Of a DNA stretch of 64,000 nucleotides, positions 35,505 to 43,842 are shown one piece after another. Under the pieces are notes generated by a model that saw only the letters and a program-made list of their open reading frames with translations, did not search any database and was not told where the DNA came from. Origin of the DNA: Kluyvera sp047971185 (GTDB taxonomy: Bacteria > Pseudomonadota > Gammaproteobacteria > Enterobacterales > Enterobacteriaceae); NCBI RefSeq assembly GCF_047971185.1, contig NZ_JBKDZH010000015.1:1-64000 (forward strand), given 5' to 3'. The position numbers and the translations under genes were made by a program. Position 1 is the stretch's first letter. Each line of letters starts with the position of its first letter.

Positions 35505-36242
35505 TTGCGAGCAGGAAGCCAGATCTCTTCCCCACTACGACTGTTAATGTGCCTGGCTATTGGCCTGGCGCTGTCCGGCTGCGCCGGAAACTCGTCAGAA
35601 GGCAGCTACAGCGGCTCGGTCTACACCGTGAAGCGCGGCGATACGCTGTCGCGTATTTCGCGTATGACGGGCACCAGCGTGCGAGATTTGGCGCGGATGA
35701 ACGGCATTTCTCCGCCGTATACCATCGAGATAGGGCAAAAGCTGAAGGTCAGCGGCGGCTCGTCTTCCAGCGCAAAAAAATCGACCGCCAGCAAAACGGC
35801 GAAAGTGGTCCCGTCTTCCGCCGTGCCGAAATCATCATGGCCGCCGGTAGGGCAACGCTGCTGGCGCTGGCCCGCCAGCGGTAAGGTGGTGCTGACCTAT
35901 TCCACATCAGAAGGCGGCAACAAAGGGATTGATATCGCGGGCAGCCGCGGGCAGCCGGTGTACGCCGCCGGCGCTGGGAAGGTGGTTTACGTCGGCAACC
36001 AGCTGCGCGGCTACGGTAATCTGGTGATGATTAAGCATAACGAAGATTACATCACCGCCTATGCCCACAACGAAAAGCTGCTGGTTAATAACGGCCAGAG
36101 CGTGAAGATTGGCCAGCAAATTGCCACGATGGGTAGTTCGGATGCGGACTCAGTAAGGCTGCACTTCCAGATCCGCTACCGCGCAACGGCTATCGATCCG
36201 CTGCGCTATTTACCGCCGCAGGGCAGCAAGCCGAAGTGCTAA
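35505..36242 (+). CDS. ygeR: LysM/M23 lipoprotein YgeR (ActS)
   Basis: Outer-membrane lipoprotein related to NlpD; in E. coli it activates amidases, chiefly AmiC, during cell separation. TTG at 35505 follows CGAGGA at good spacing (245 residues); ATG 35487 is an alternative (251, as in E. coli). Lipobox LALSGC ends the signal peptide; LysM domain about 38-85 (YTVKRGDTLSRISRMTGTS); catalytically degenerate M23 domain about 125-240 (KGIDIAGSRGQPVYAAGAGKVVYVG) lacking the full zinc ligands, as in the activator family. Confidence 0.92.
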   Translation: MRAGSQISSPLRLLMCLAIGLALSGCAGNSSEGSYSGSVYTVKRGDTLSRISRMTGTSVRDLARMNGISPPYTIEIGQKLKVSGGSSSSAKKSTASKTAKVVPSSAVPKSSWPPVGQRCWRWPASGKVVLTYSTSEGGNKGIDIAGSRGQPVYAAGAGKVVYVGNQLRGYGNLVMIKHNEDYITAYAHNEKLLVNNGQSVKIGQQIATMGSSDADSVRLHFQIRYRATAIDPLRYLPPQGSKPKC

Positions 36243-36277
36243 GCGATTATTTTATCGTCACTTAGCACCCAGAGTGC

Positions 36278-36305
36278 TTGCCAGGCGAGGAGTAAGGTTT
36301 ATAAT
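36278..36305 (+). promoter_or_regulatory. Promoter of the tRNA-Gly gene
   Basis: TTGCCA (36278-36283), a 16-base spacer and perfect TATAAT (36300-36305), followed by a GC-rich discriminator GCTCCTCGCAC, the pattern of stringently controlled stable-RNA promoters. The tRNA starts 18 bases downstream. Confidence 0.85.
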
Positions 36306-36322
36306 GCTCCTCGCACACCTTA

Positions 36323-36396
36323 GCGGGCGTAGTTCAATGGTAGAACGAGAGCTTCCCAAGCTCTATACGAGGGTTCGATTCCCTTCGCCCGCTCCA
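36323..36396 (+). tRNA. glyU: tRNA-Gly (anticodon CCC)
   Basis: 74 bases including encoded CCA. Acceptor stem GCGGGCG/CGCCCGC, D-loop with AATGGTA, anticodon arm AGAGC-TTCCCAA-GCTCT with anticodon CCC, and T arm with GGTTCGATTCC. It reads GGG glycine codons. Located next to ygeR, as in E. coli glyU. Confidence 0.97.
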
Positions 36397-36492
36397 GACC
36401 GACTTCTGAAAGCATCTCTGCTTACTGAATCCTGACCTTAATACTTTCCTGTGTTTATCCTCGGTAACCTTTTGCGCTGTTAGAGCGGGCGT

Positions 36493-37044
36493 TTATTCAC
36501 GCCAGTGCTCCGGCTTCATCAACGCCTGTGCACACTGAATGCTACCGATGCGCTTAACCGGTTCAGCAGAAAGCGGTTGCGTCATCCAGCAGGCCTTGTG
36601 TTCCTCCGCAATAGGGTAAGGCGCCGGATAGCCCTGGTCTCCGGCACAGGGTTCGAACCCATGGCGTGGGTAATAGGCGGCATGGCCGAGAACGAAAACC
36701 CTCTGGCAGCCAGTCGACCTCAGTTTCTCTAACCCGGTGCGTATCAGCAATCCGCCCACGCCGAGGCCCTGATATTCCGGTATGACTGCCAGCGGCGCGA
36801 GAATATGCATCATCGGTGAATTCACTGCGCCCTTAAATGTGGCGCGGGTAAATAAAATATGCCCGACGGCTTTGCCTTGATGGCGGGCGAGCAGCGATAA
36901 CGTTGGACGCGCGGTTTCGTCCTCCAGTAAAGATGCCACTAAATCGGCCTCTTTGCAGAAGCCAAATGCCCGTGTTTCGACGTTCCGGATGTCGTTCGCA
37001 TCGTTCTCATCGGTGATATGGAAGGTGAAGCTGTATGTTGTCAT
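36493..37044 (-). CDS. yjhQ: GNAT acetyltransferase YjhQ (proposed antitoxin)
   Basis: 183-residue GNAT protein close to E. coli YjhQ, which is paired with the YjhX toxin. Acetyl-CoA loop VIPEYQGLGVGGLLIRTGLEKL lies at about 88-109, followed by VLGHAAYYPRHGFEP. It begins 10 bases after the yjhX stop codon, so the two are one operon. Whether it neutralises by acetylation or binding is unknown. Confidence 0.88.
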   Translation of the reverse strand: MTTYSFTFHITDENDANDIRNVETRAFGFCKEADLVASLLEDETARPTLSLLARHQGKAVGHILFTRATFKGAVNSPMMHILAPLAVIPEYQGLGVGGLLIRTGLEKLRSTGCQRVFVLGHAAYYPRHGFEPCAGDQGYPAPYPIAEEHKACWMTQPLSAEPVKRIGSIQCAQALMKPEHWRE

Positions 37045-37054
37045 TAGACTTTCC

Positions 37055-37312
37055 TTAGCGGTTGTCCGGCTGGGCGCGAACGCTGTTCAGCCCGGTGGTA
37101 TTAATGCGGTAGGGCTGACCATTGACGGATTTGATCAGCTTTTTGGTTTTGAGTTTTTTGAAGACGGCGAGCGTGCAGTCGGTCAGCAACAGCCCTTCGC
37201 GGCTGTAGCATTCAACGGAGGTGACGCGGCCGGAAGCATCGCGGACGTGCGCAATACGTCCACCTTTGGCGAGAACGTGTAAGGTACGTTGTTCCTGACG
37301 GGATAAATTCAT
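37055..37312 (-). CDS. yjhX: YjhX family toxin
   Basis: 85 residues, nearly identical to E. coli YjhX (UPF0386), which was reported as a topoisomerase-I-targeting toxin (also called TopAI). MNLSRQEQRTLHVLAKGGRIAHVRD, ECYSREGLLLTDCTLAVFKKLK and INTTGLNSVRAQPDNR are conserved. It is the first gene of the yjhX-yjhQ unit. In E. coli K-12 this pair lies in another part of the chromosome. Confidence 0.9.
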   Translation of the reverse strand: MNLSRQEQRTLHVLAKGGRIAHVRDASGRVTSVECYSREGLLLTDCTLAVFKKLKTKKLIKSVNGQPYRINTTGLNSVRAQPDNR

Positions 37313-37387
37313 ACTGGAAAACCTGTTTCATCATCATGTGCAAAATGCGCAAACACGCAGCGGTGTTCGCAATCGATTTCAGCGCAG

Positions 37388-37431
37388 TGATAATCAGACC
37401 GGCCTGAAAAGGTCGGGAAAGCTGATTATCA
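37388..37431. promoter_or_regulatory. Inverted repeat upstream of yjhX
   Basis: TGATAATCAG (37388-37397) and CTGATTATCA (37422-37431) are a perfect 10-bp inverted repeat separated by 24 bases, 76 bases upstream of the yjhX start. The spacing suits a dimeric repressor or a long hairpin. It is the only clear structure in the 294-base gap between yjhX and the VOC gene, and could be the autoregulatory operator. Confidence 0.5.
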
Positions 37432-37606
37432 GATGATGACATTCTCCAGCATCAAAGCCTCGGGTTGAGTTGAAAGGTATTTACCAGACCAATAATAACA
37501 CCTGGTTTTTGTAAGTGAATTCGAAAGGGCGAAAAGTGTGATCGCGAAGGGGGCCGATAAAGCTCCCTTATTGTATCGCAGCCGCTTTCAGCGAGTGGCG
37601 AGTAGG

Positions 37607-37999
37607 TCAGGACGCGGTTTCGTAATAGACAAATGCGAGTTTGTTCCCATCCGGATCGCGTACGTAGGCGCTATAAAAGCCCTCGCCATATTGCGGGCGG
37701 TGTCCCGGCGCGCCTTCATCGGTGCCGCCAAGGCTGAGCGCGAGTGCGTGCAGTTGCTGAATATGTTCAAACGAGCCCGCATTCAGCGCCACCATCGTGC
37801 CATTGCCAACGCTGGCACTCTGCTGGTTAAAAGGCCTGCCGACACATAATCCAATAGTATGGTTATCGCTGAACGTCCCCCAGGAGGCGCCTTCTTCGTT
37901 ACGGCCTGCCTGTGGGTGTCCAAGTTGTTCCATCAGCGGATCGTAGAAGCTGATGGCGCGCGGTAGATCGTTAGTACCCAGCATGACGTAAGAAAACAT
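37607..37999 (-). CDS. VOC (glyoxalase/bleomycin-resistance) family protein
   Basis: 130 residues with a VOC fold: MFSYVMLGTNDLPRAISFYDPLMEQLG at the start and the typical ending GFYSAYVRDPDGNKLAFVYYE. Members include glyoxalases, dioxygenases and drug-binding proteins; no substrate can be read off. Ribosome binding site GAGGAG. It starts 12 bases after the MdtM-like transporter gene and is probably co-transcribed with it. Confidence 0.85.
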   Translation of the reverse strand: MFSYVMLGTNDLPRAISFYDPLMEQLGHPQAGRNEEGASWGTFSDNHTIGLCVGRPFNQQSASVGNGTMVALNAGSFEHIQQLHALALSLGGTDEGAPGHRPQYGEGFYSAYVRDPDGNKLAFVYYETAS

Positions 38000-38011
38000 A
38001 AATTCTCCTCG

Positions 38012-39262
38012 TTAAACATTATTGGCCGGCTGGCTTGCCAGGCCTTGATACTGCTGACGAAGTTTAAGCAGGCGGGAAACCAGGATGATGACCGCGAAAC
38101 CGGCCACCAGAGCCGCACAGTGAAACGCCATCCTGCCACCGCCATGGAAGTAGAGCCAGCGCGTTGCCTCAATGGAAAGGGCAAATGCGCTCAACGCCAG
38201 AATATTGAGCGTGGCAGAAACGGTGCCTTTTGGCAGGTTATGCGAAAAGAGCGTGAAACGAAACAACACGGGGTAGAGCAGCCCAATACCCAGGGCATAA
38301 AGGCTGGTTCCCAGCACCGACCATAACCAGATATGGGGCGATAGCAAATTGCCGACCAGCAGCGTCAGCAGCCCAGCCAGCTGTATCGGGACCGTGCACC
38401 AGATAAAACGTGGCGAGGTCGGGTCTTTAATAAAATTTGCCACAATTGCGCTGGCGATAATGATCCCACTGAATACCGGTACCTGTGTCCAGGCATAGGT
38501 TCCGGGAGACATGCCGCCGTGTTCAATCAGGATCACCGGGGAGAGCGCCACCCAGGTGATGATGGGCAGGTTGCCGAAAGCGACCGCTAGCGAGCCGGTG
38601 AGCACGACCGGGTGACGAAACGCCGCGATGAAATCTGACAAAACCTCACCCGGCTTAAACCCTCGCCCCTGAGAGATAACGGTTTCCGGCATCTTCAACA
38701 TTAGCAAGCCCCAGGCGACTAAACCCAATGCGCCGATGATGGCAAACAGCAGTTTCCAGTGGATGAACGTCATCAACGCCGCGCCGGCCACCGGCCCGAT
38801 AACCGGCGCAAGCAGGACGATGGACGTCAGCACGGCCATGATCCGGATTGAATCCGTTTCGCCAAATGCTTCCTGAATAGAGACATAGCCGACGGTCGAG
38901 ATAAAGCAGACGCTGGTGCCCTGAATGAAGCGCGCGACGAAGTACTGTTCGATCGAAGAGACAAACAGCATGCCCAGGCAGGAAAGGGCAAAAATCAGCG
39001 CGCCGGCCAGCAGCACTGGCCGCCGACCAATACGGTCCGAAAGGGGGCCAAGCAACCATTGCAGGGCCAGACCGCCGGCCATGTACAGGCTCACCGATGC
39101 GGGTGCCAGGGTCACATCAGCCTGTAGTTCATTGATAATATTAATGATACCTGGCTGGATAAGGTCTGTGGTCAGGTAGGCTGAGAAATCATAAATAATC
39201 ATCGCCAGCGGAAACAACATCACGCTGCCGTACTGCAGTAAACGTTGTGGCGGGTTATTCAC
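38012..39262 (-). CDS. MFS multidrug efflux transporter (MdtM/MdfA-like)
   Basis: Proton-driven exporter of the DHA1 family with 12 predicted helices. GTG at 39262, after ACCGGAGCATC, gives 416 residues (E. coli MdtM 410); the frame to 39313 is unconserved. Family features are YDFSAYLTTDLIQPGI in TM1, SDRIGRRPVLLAGAL (motif A) after TM2, and the antiporter-motif region TSIVLLAPVIGPVAGAALM in TM5. Closest to MdtM by eye; substrate unproven. Confidence 0.88.
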   Translation of the reverse strand: MNNPPQRLLQYGSVMLFPLAMIIYDFSAYLTTDLIQPGIINIINELQADVTLAPASVSLYMAGGLALQWLLGPLSDRIGRRPVLLAGALIFALSCLGMLFVSSIEQYFVARFIQGTSVCFISTVGYVSIQEAFGETDSIRIMAVLTSIVLLAPVIGPVAGAALMTFIHWKLLFAIIGALGLVAWGLLMLKMPETVISQGRGFKPGEVLSDFIAAFRHPVVLTGSLAVAFGNLPIITWVALSPVILIEHGGMSPGTYAWTQVPVFSGIIIASAIVANFIKDPTSPRFIWCTVPIQLAGLLTLLVGNLLSPHIWLWSVLGTSLYALGIGLLYPVLFRFTLFSHNLPKGTVSATLNILALSAFALSIEATRWLYFHGGGRMAFHCAALVAGFAVIILVSRLLKLRQQYQGLASQPANNV

Positions 39263-39365
39263 ACGATGCTCCGGTGAGTAGCCAGCCCGCGGGCTGGCTA
39301 ATTTACGTAACAAAGTCAGGTTGATGCAATGAGCTTCAGCGCTGCGGGAGCAATTGAAATACGGA

Positions 39366-39617
39366 TCAGTCGTCCGCTTTGTGTGCCCAGGCAGGCATGG
39401 CTGTCAGGTAGCGTTTTGCCCGCTTACGCGATTCTTCCGGGCCGACCTTTTGCCAGGAATCCAGGAAGCCCGCCAGACCGGAAACGGCCTCTTCCCAGGG
39501 TTTCAGATTACCGTCGGTGTCGCAGCAGTAGGCGCAATATTTATCGCTGGCCCCCAGCGCGTCAGGCGCGGACATCGGCATCCCGCAGGCCTGACAAAAC
39601 CGTTCATGTTGTGTCAT
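39366..39617 (-). CDS. Small zinc-ribbon protein
   Basis: 83 residues. FCQACGMPM (residues 7-15) and YCAYCCDTDGN (27-37) supply two Cys pairs of a zinc ribbon, followed by a helical tail. Similar small proteins occur in many bacteria with no known role. It has its own promoter region and is separate from the MdtM-like gene by 103 bases. Confidence 0.75.
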   Translation of the reverse strand: MTQHERFCQACGMPMSAPDALGASDKYCAYCCDTDGNLKPWEEAVSGLAGFLDSWQKVGPEESRKRAKRYLTAMPAWAHKADD

Positions 39618-39912
39618 TAAGCGCTCCTTCTGTTGTTGGTTTGTCTATTAAATATACAGAAACGCTGTAAGGCGTTTAGGGTGTCAGATCAATAGATTGA
39701 ACTGGAATCATCATTGAAATTGATTGAACTCAATTACCCGATAATTGCCGTTTTGATAGTCTCAATGCATCTCCTCAACCGTCGATAGGATAGTCGCGTT
39801 GGAAATCTTTTTTTAACCCACTGAAAAATATCTCTTAAATATTTTTCATACATCACATTCATGGTCCGTTAAGTACGGATCCGGTTTTGTATGGGTTAAA
39901 AAAAGGTACGTT
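39618..39912. other. Intergenic region upstream of the DUF1062 gene
   Basis: 295 bases, AT-rich, divergent promoters expected. The only marked structure is a perfect palindrome GAAAAATAT-CTCTTAA-ATATTTTTC (39823-39847), 65 bases before the DUF1062 start. Confidence 0.5.
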
Positions 39913-40536
39913 ATGAACGTAACATGGACCGTCACGCCCGTGGGGTATCAGCGTATTGCGAAACGCTGCCCTGCATGCAATATAAAGCGAGACTTCACGC
40001 CTTCGGGTGCCATTCGGGTCAATTCGCAGAAGAAGCTGCTGGATATCTGGAGTATCTATAAATGCACGCACTGCGACTACACCTGGAATATTTCTCTGTT
40101 TTCCCGTCTGCACGTCAGCAAAATAAAGCCTGAGCTTTATTATCGCTTGATGATGAACGATGCCGACACCGTGCAACATTTTTCCTGTGATATTGCGATG
40201 CTCAAGCGAAACAACGCCGAGCTATCGGGACGGCCTGATTGTCGTATTCAGGAGCGCTGGTCGCTCTGTCTTACCCGAGGCAATCAGGTGACGGTGCATA
40301 TCCGGATCCCTCGGCCTTTTCAGATCAGCCTGCTGTCGATATTGCAGAAACAACTGATGCTGAGCGCTGGTGAAATCAGGAGACGGATCGCATCCGGGCA
40401 AATAAGAGGCGTTACGCTGAAGATGCTTAAATCGCGCAAGCTCAAGGACCTGGAGTACTCGTTTAAGATGTCGAAGGAGACGCTGTATGCCCGGCGCAGA
40501 ATAATCCTGACGCATCGTGAAAAACAAACATCTTAA
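39913..40536 (+). CDS. DUF1062 family protein
   Basis: 207 residues, function unknown. The N-terminus holds a treble-clef-like zinc site, KRCPACNIKRDF (about 17-28) and YKCTHCDYTW (about 49-58). The C-terminal half is basic and helical, with RRRIASGQIRG...LKSRKLKDLEY, resembling a nucleic-acid-binding module of S4/KOW size. I infer a possible RNA or DNA binding role, without proof. Start ATG after AAAAAAGGTACGTT. Confidence 0.72.
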   Translation: MNVTWTVTPVGYQRIAKRCPACNIKRDFTPSGAIRVNSQKKLLDIWSIYKCTHCDYTWNISLFSRLHVSKIKPELYYRLMMNDADTVQHFSCDIAMLKRNNAELSGRPDCRIQERWSLCLTRGNQVTVHIRIPRPFQISLLSILQKQLMLSAGEIRRRIASGQIRGVTLKMLKSRKLKDLEYSFKMSKETLYARRRIILTHREKQTS

Positions 40537-40640
40537 GCGTATGACTATGGAAGACCGTTCGAAAAGAAAGAATGATGCAGCATATTATTTGGAATGATAG
40601 TTATTACCTACGAAATGAGTGATGATACTCAGGAGAAAAC

Positions 40641-41171
40641 ATGGATGAGAATGCGGTTCTGAAATTGCTCGCTGAACTGGATATTTTTTATCAGCATATC
40701 CCGCATCAGGAGGTCAAAACAGTCGCTGACCATGCGAGTCTTTCGACAGCGTTTCCGGCGCAGTTGCTAAAAAATCTGCTACTAAAAAATAGCTCGGGTA
40801 AGCATTTTTATCTGTATATTCTTGATGGCAATAAAAAGGCCGATCTTCGTGAATTAGCGCTTCAGCTTAACGAATCACGCCTTTCATTTGCCTCATCAGA
40901 TGAGCTAATGGAAATCTTAGGAGTAGAAGCTGGTGGCGTTACCCCTTTTGCGATCGTACATAACAAGGAGAAAGCGCTTCAGATAGCCATCGATCCATCT
41001 GTATCCGCAAGTCAGCCGCTCGGGTTTCACCCTCTGAGCAACAGCGCTTCGGTTTGTATTTCCAGAACGGATTTATTGCGGCTGCTGGCGTTTTACGGCT
41101 ACTTTCCTGCGGATGTGCAAACGGATGACATGTTATGCCGCCTTAAGCGAGGAGCGGAAATCTGTTCTTAA
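40641..41171 (+). CDS. YbaK/ProX-type aminoacyl-tRNA deacylase
   Basis: 176 residues of the YbaK/ProRS-INS superfamily that hydrolyses mischarged tRNAs (Ala-tRNA-Pro or similar). Recognisable parts are KTVADHASLS, AQLLKNLLLKNSSGKHFYLYILDGNKKADLREL (catalytic Lys region) and GVEAGGVTPFAIVHNKEKALQIAID, with GGVTPF the family loop. Closest to PrdX/ProX-like proteins. Ribosome binding site AGGAG. Confidence 0.85.
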   Translation: MDENAVLKLLAELDIFYQHIPHQEVKTVADHASLSTAFPAQLLKNLLLKNSSGKHFYLYILDGNKKADLRELALQLNESRLSFASSDELMEILGVEAGGVTPFAIVHNKEKALQIAIDPSVSASQPLGFHPLSNSASVCISRTDLLRLLAFYGYFPADVQTDDMLCRLKRGAEICS

Positions 41172-41586
41172 CGAAGTATTGGCTTTCCGACGTCTGTGAA
41201 TGGTGGTCAGAACTCTCATTCACAGGTTTCTGACGGGCCACTCTGTGGCCCGTCAACGCTCGCGCCGATGATCCCAGACAATGTGTTTATCGCTAATTTG
41301 CGATCTAATAAAAATTAATTGCATATGACCCATTTAGTTTTTTCATCTTTAGCCGTATAGGCAAAAAATATTATATTTTAATAGTTGTCAGGCTTTTTTT
41401 TATAGCTTTAAGTAAATTATTCAGCTGTCACTTTGGAGTTGAATTGATTATTATGGCGGGTAATTTCAAATCTTTATGTTGCAATGACACGACATTACAA
41501 ATAATTAGTTCATTATCAAGTGATTAAATACAACTTCCATATCTATAATCGCCTCCTTTTTTCAGTAGGGATGCCGGAGACGTGCA
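41172..41586. other. 415-base intergenic region with two hairpins and an AT-rich promoter stretch
   Basis: Left end: perfect hairpins CTGTGAATG/CATTCACAG (41194-41225) and TGACGGGCCAC/GTGGCCCGTCA (41231-41255, 11-bp arms, TCT loop), the second probably ending the deacylase transcript although no T run follows. From 41310 on the sequence is very AT-rich and should contain the diguanylate cyclase promoter. No other gene is visible. Confidence 0.65.
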
Positions 41587-43152
41587 GTGAGCAATTCAAG
41601 TAAAAGACAGGTTAATTTTAGCCGAACGCTGAATGTTAGCTTTTTGTTGGCATTTATAATGTTCATCGTTTTTTGTTTGTTTATTGCCCACAAACAGATG
41701 GATGATATTCGTAAATCTTATCATAAGGTTAACAGCGCCTCTGTCTATAATGTCGCTCGCGGGCAAACGGAAAAAACGTTGCAAATGATGGAGCACTCGC
41801 TGACGTCGATGTCGAAAGTACTGACAAAAGACGGCAGTTTTACCGACCTTAAAAGCGTTAACGATATGGTTTTTAAGGATAATATGCATCGGGTGCTGTC
41901 GCTTCTTTCCGGCGTATCGAATATCTCTTTGATTGATAAAAATGATGAGGTTCTGACGATTCCTGCTCGCTTTTCCAGCCATGAAAGTGCGGGAGAAAAG
42001 ATTCGTCAGCTACCCTGGTATATTAAGGACCCATCATCGTTCTCATCTGTTACCTACAGTGAACCGTATCTGGATCTGATTTCTGGGGAACGCAAAGTTA
42101 ATATTTCAATTCCAACTTATAATAAGCAAGCGGATATGACGGCTATTCTGTCGTTTGAGCTTGATATTAAACAGATGGGATACTCTCTGCGCCAGAAAGT
42201 CACTCCGATGGAGGGCGAGTCTTTTATCGTTACCCGCAATGGTAGCGTCGTTATTCATGCCGACCCATCGCTAAAAAATGACGTTCTGGTACCGAAAACG
42301 GTCGTAGAAAAAATGCGTAACGCATCGGGGCTGGTCTACGATGAAGATAGTAATATCTACTATTACTACTATTCCTACACCAATCCCGACTGGTTGTTTA
42401 TTTATAAGGTTGAGGAAGAGACCATCTCCTCTATCGTGTGGGATGAAAGCGCAAAAGTGATCTATGCGCAGTTGGTTTCCGCCCTCATGCTCATCATCTG
42501 CTGGATTCTGGTGCATTCGGTGATGAAAAACATGTTTATGCGCGTTATCTCCAGCATCAACTCCGGGACGCCGTTTAATGCGACCGAGGAGGTGATGGCG
42601 CAGGAGTTGATCAACAACAGCCAGAAGGTTGAAACTTTCCGTAAACAATCGACGACCGACGAGCTCACCGGCCTGCTAAATCGTCGCGCCTTTGATGAGA
42701 AGCTGGCGCAAAACGTCATCTCGAAAAAACCGTTCTGCCTGGCGATGGTGGATATCGACAACTTCAAATCGCTCAACGACACCTATGGCCACATCTTCGG
42801 CGATATCGTGCTACGTAAAGTTGCGGAATATGGTATGGGCGTGGTCGAGTTTAGCGGCGCGCTGCTGTTCCGCTACGGCGGTGAAGAGATGGCGGTGGTG
42901 TTCGAAAGTGACGATCCCGAGTGGGCTGAAGAACAGCTCAATCAGTGGCGCGTGGCGGTTGAAGAGCATAACTGGCGTGAAAAGGGGCTGAAGGTGACCT
43001 TCAGCGCCGGGATGGGCAGCTGGGAGCGCGAAGATCCTGAAGCGTTTATTGCCCGTATTGACGCCCTGCTGTATGACGCCAAACACCAGGGGAAAAACCG
43101 GGTGATTTGCGCGCCACGCGGCGACGAAGAGGAAAACGGTCAACAGGCATAA
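41587..43152 (+). CDS. Membrane-bound diguanylate cyclase
   Basis: 521 residues from GTG 41587 (ribosome binding site CCGGAG). TM1 about 14-32, a periplasmic Cache-like sensor about 35-290, TM2 about 295-318, then a GGDEF domain about 350-510. The active-site loop is GGEEM (431-435), an accepted variant of GG[D/E]EF; metal Asp in MVDIDNFKSLND and DELTGLLNRRAFDE are intact. No RxxD inhibitory site is seen five residues before the loop, so product inhibition may be weak. It should make c-di-GMP in response to an extracellular ligand. Confidence 0.92.
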   Translation: MSNSSKRQVNFSRTLNVSFLLAFIMFIVFCLFIAHKQMDDIRKSYHKVNSASVYNVARGQTEKTLQMMEHSLTSMSKVLTKDGSFTDLKSVNDMVFKDNMHRVLSLLSGVSNISLIDKNDEVLTIPARFSSHESAGEKIRQLPWYIKDPSSFSSVTYSEPYLDLISGERKVNISIPTYNKQADMTAILSFELDIKQMGYSLRQKVTPMEGESFIVTRNGSVVIHADPSLKNDVLVPKTVVEKMRNASGLVYDEDSNIYYYYYSYTNPDWLFIYKVEEETISSIVWDESAKVIYAQLVSALMLIICWILVHSVMKNMFMRVISSINSGTPFNATEEVMAQELINNSQKVETFRKQSTTDELTGLLNRRAFDEKLAQNVISKKPFCLAMVDIDNFKSLNDTYGHIFGDIVLRKVAEYGMGVVEFSGALLFRYGGEEMAVVFESDDPEWAEEQLNQWRVAVEEHNWREKGLKVTFSAGMGSWEREDPEAFIARIDALLYDAKHQGKNRVICAPRGDEEENGQQA

Positions 43153-43156
43153 CCTG

Positions 43157-43181
43157 GCCCGGGCATAGCGTCCCGGGCTTT
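43157..43181. terminator. Hairpin between convergent genes
   Basis: GCCCGGG (43157-43163) and CCCGGGC (43172-43178) followed by TTT on the + side; serves the diguanylate cyclase gene. Confidence 0.65.
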
Positions 43182-43186
43182 AGCCA

Positions 43187-43831
43187 TCACCGCCGCGTCA
43201 GCGCCAGGCGGATCCCCAGCCCGATAAACGCCGTGCCAACGACCCTGTCGAGAAGCTTTTGCAGCGCGCGGTTGCGCGAGACCGCGCCCGCGGCGCTACC
43301 TGCCAGAATGGCAAAGGTCGCATCAGTCATAAACCCAACCAGCGCGTAGGCCATGCCGAGGATCAGGAAAGAGAGGACGTGATGTTCACCGCTCGGCAAA
43401 ACGAACTGCGGAAAGAACGAAATAAAGAACAGGATCACCTTCGGATTGGTGAGGGTGGTAATAAAGCCTTTAGAAAGCAGGCCACGGGTATTGGCCTTGC
43501 TCCGTACCGGCGCGGGCTCATCGCTCTCCGCCTGCGGTTTGCCGAAGGTGCCCAGTATCATTTTGCCGCCAAGATACATCAGATACATCGCGCCAATATA
43601 TTTCACCACGGTAAAGAGCAGCGGTGAGGCGGTAATGAGCGCCGTGAGACCCAGCGCGCTGGCTATCGCGTGGGTGCAGCTGCCGAGTGCGACGCCCGCG
43701 GCCGAAATTAACCCGGCGCGGCGACCGTTTGCCACGCTCTGGCCGACGACGTAGGCCATATCCGGGCCTGGCGTAATGGACAACAGGAAGACCGACAGTA
43801 TGAACAGCCCGAAATGGGTGATATCCAGCAT
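43187..43831 (-). CDS. LysE/RhtB family amino-acid exporter
   Basis: 214 residues with about six helices and the family signatures LLSITPGPDMAYVVGQS (about 17-33) and TTLTNPKVILFFISFFPQF (about 125-143). Exports an amino acid or derivative, which cannot be named. It begins 11 bases after the DeoR-type gene on the same strand, so regulator and exporter form one operon. Confidence 0.9.
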   Translation of the reverse strand: MLDITHFGLFILSVFLLSITPGPDMAYVVGQSVANGRRAGLISAAGVALGSCTHAIASALGLTALITASPLLFTVVKYIGAMYLMYLGGKMILGTFGKPQAESDEPAPVRSKANTRGLLSKGFITTLTNPKVILFFISFFPQFVLPSGEHHVLSFLILGMAYALVGFMTDATFAILAGSAAGAVSRNRALQKLLDRVVGTAFIGLGIRLALTRR

Positions 43832-43842
43832 GATGACCTCGA

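Noticed and set aside
36397..36492. tRNA-linked genomic island after glyU
   Set aside because: No integrase and no direct repeat of the tRNA 3' end in the following sequence; only GAGCGGGCG at 36483-36491, an inverted short match.
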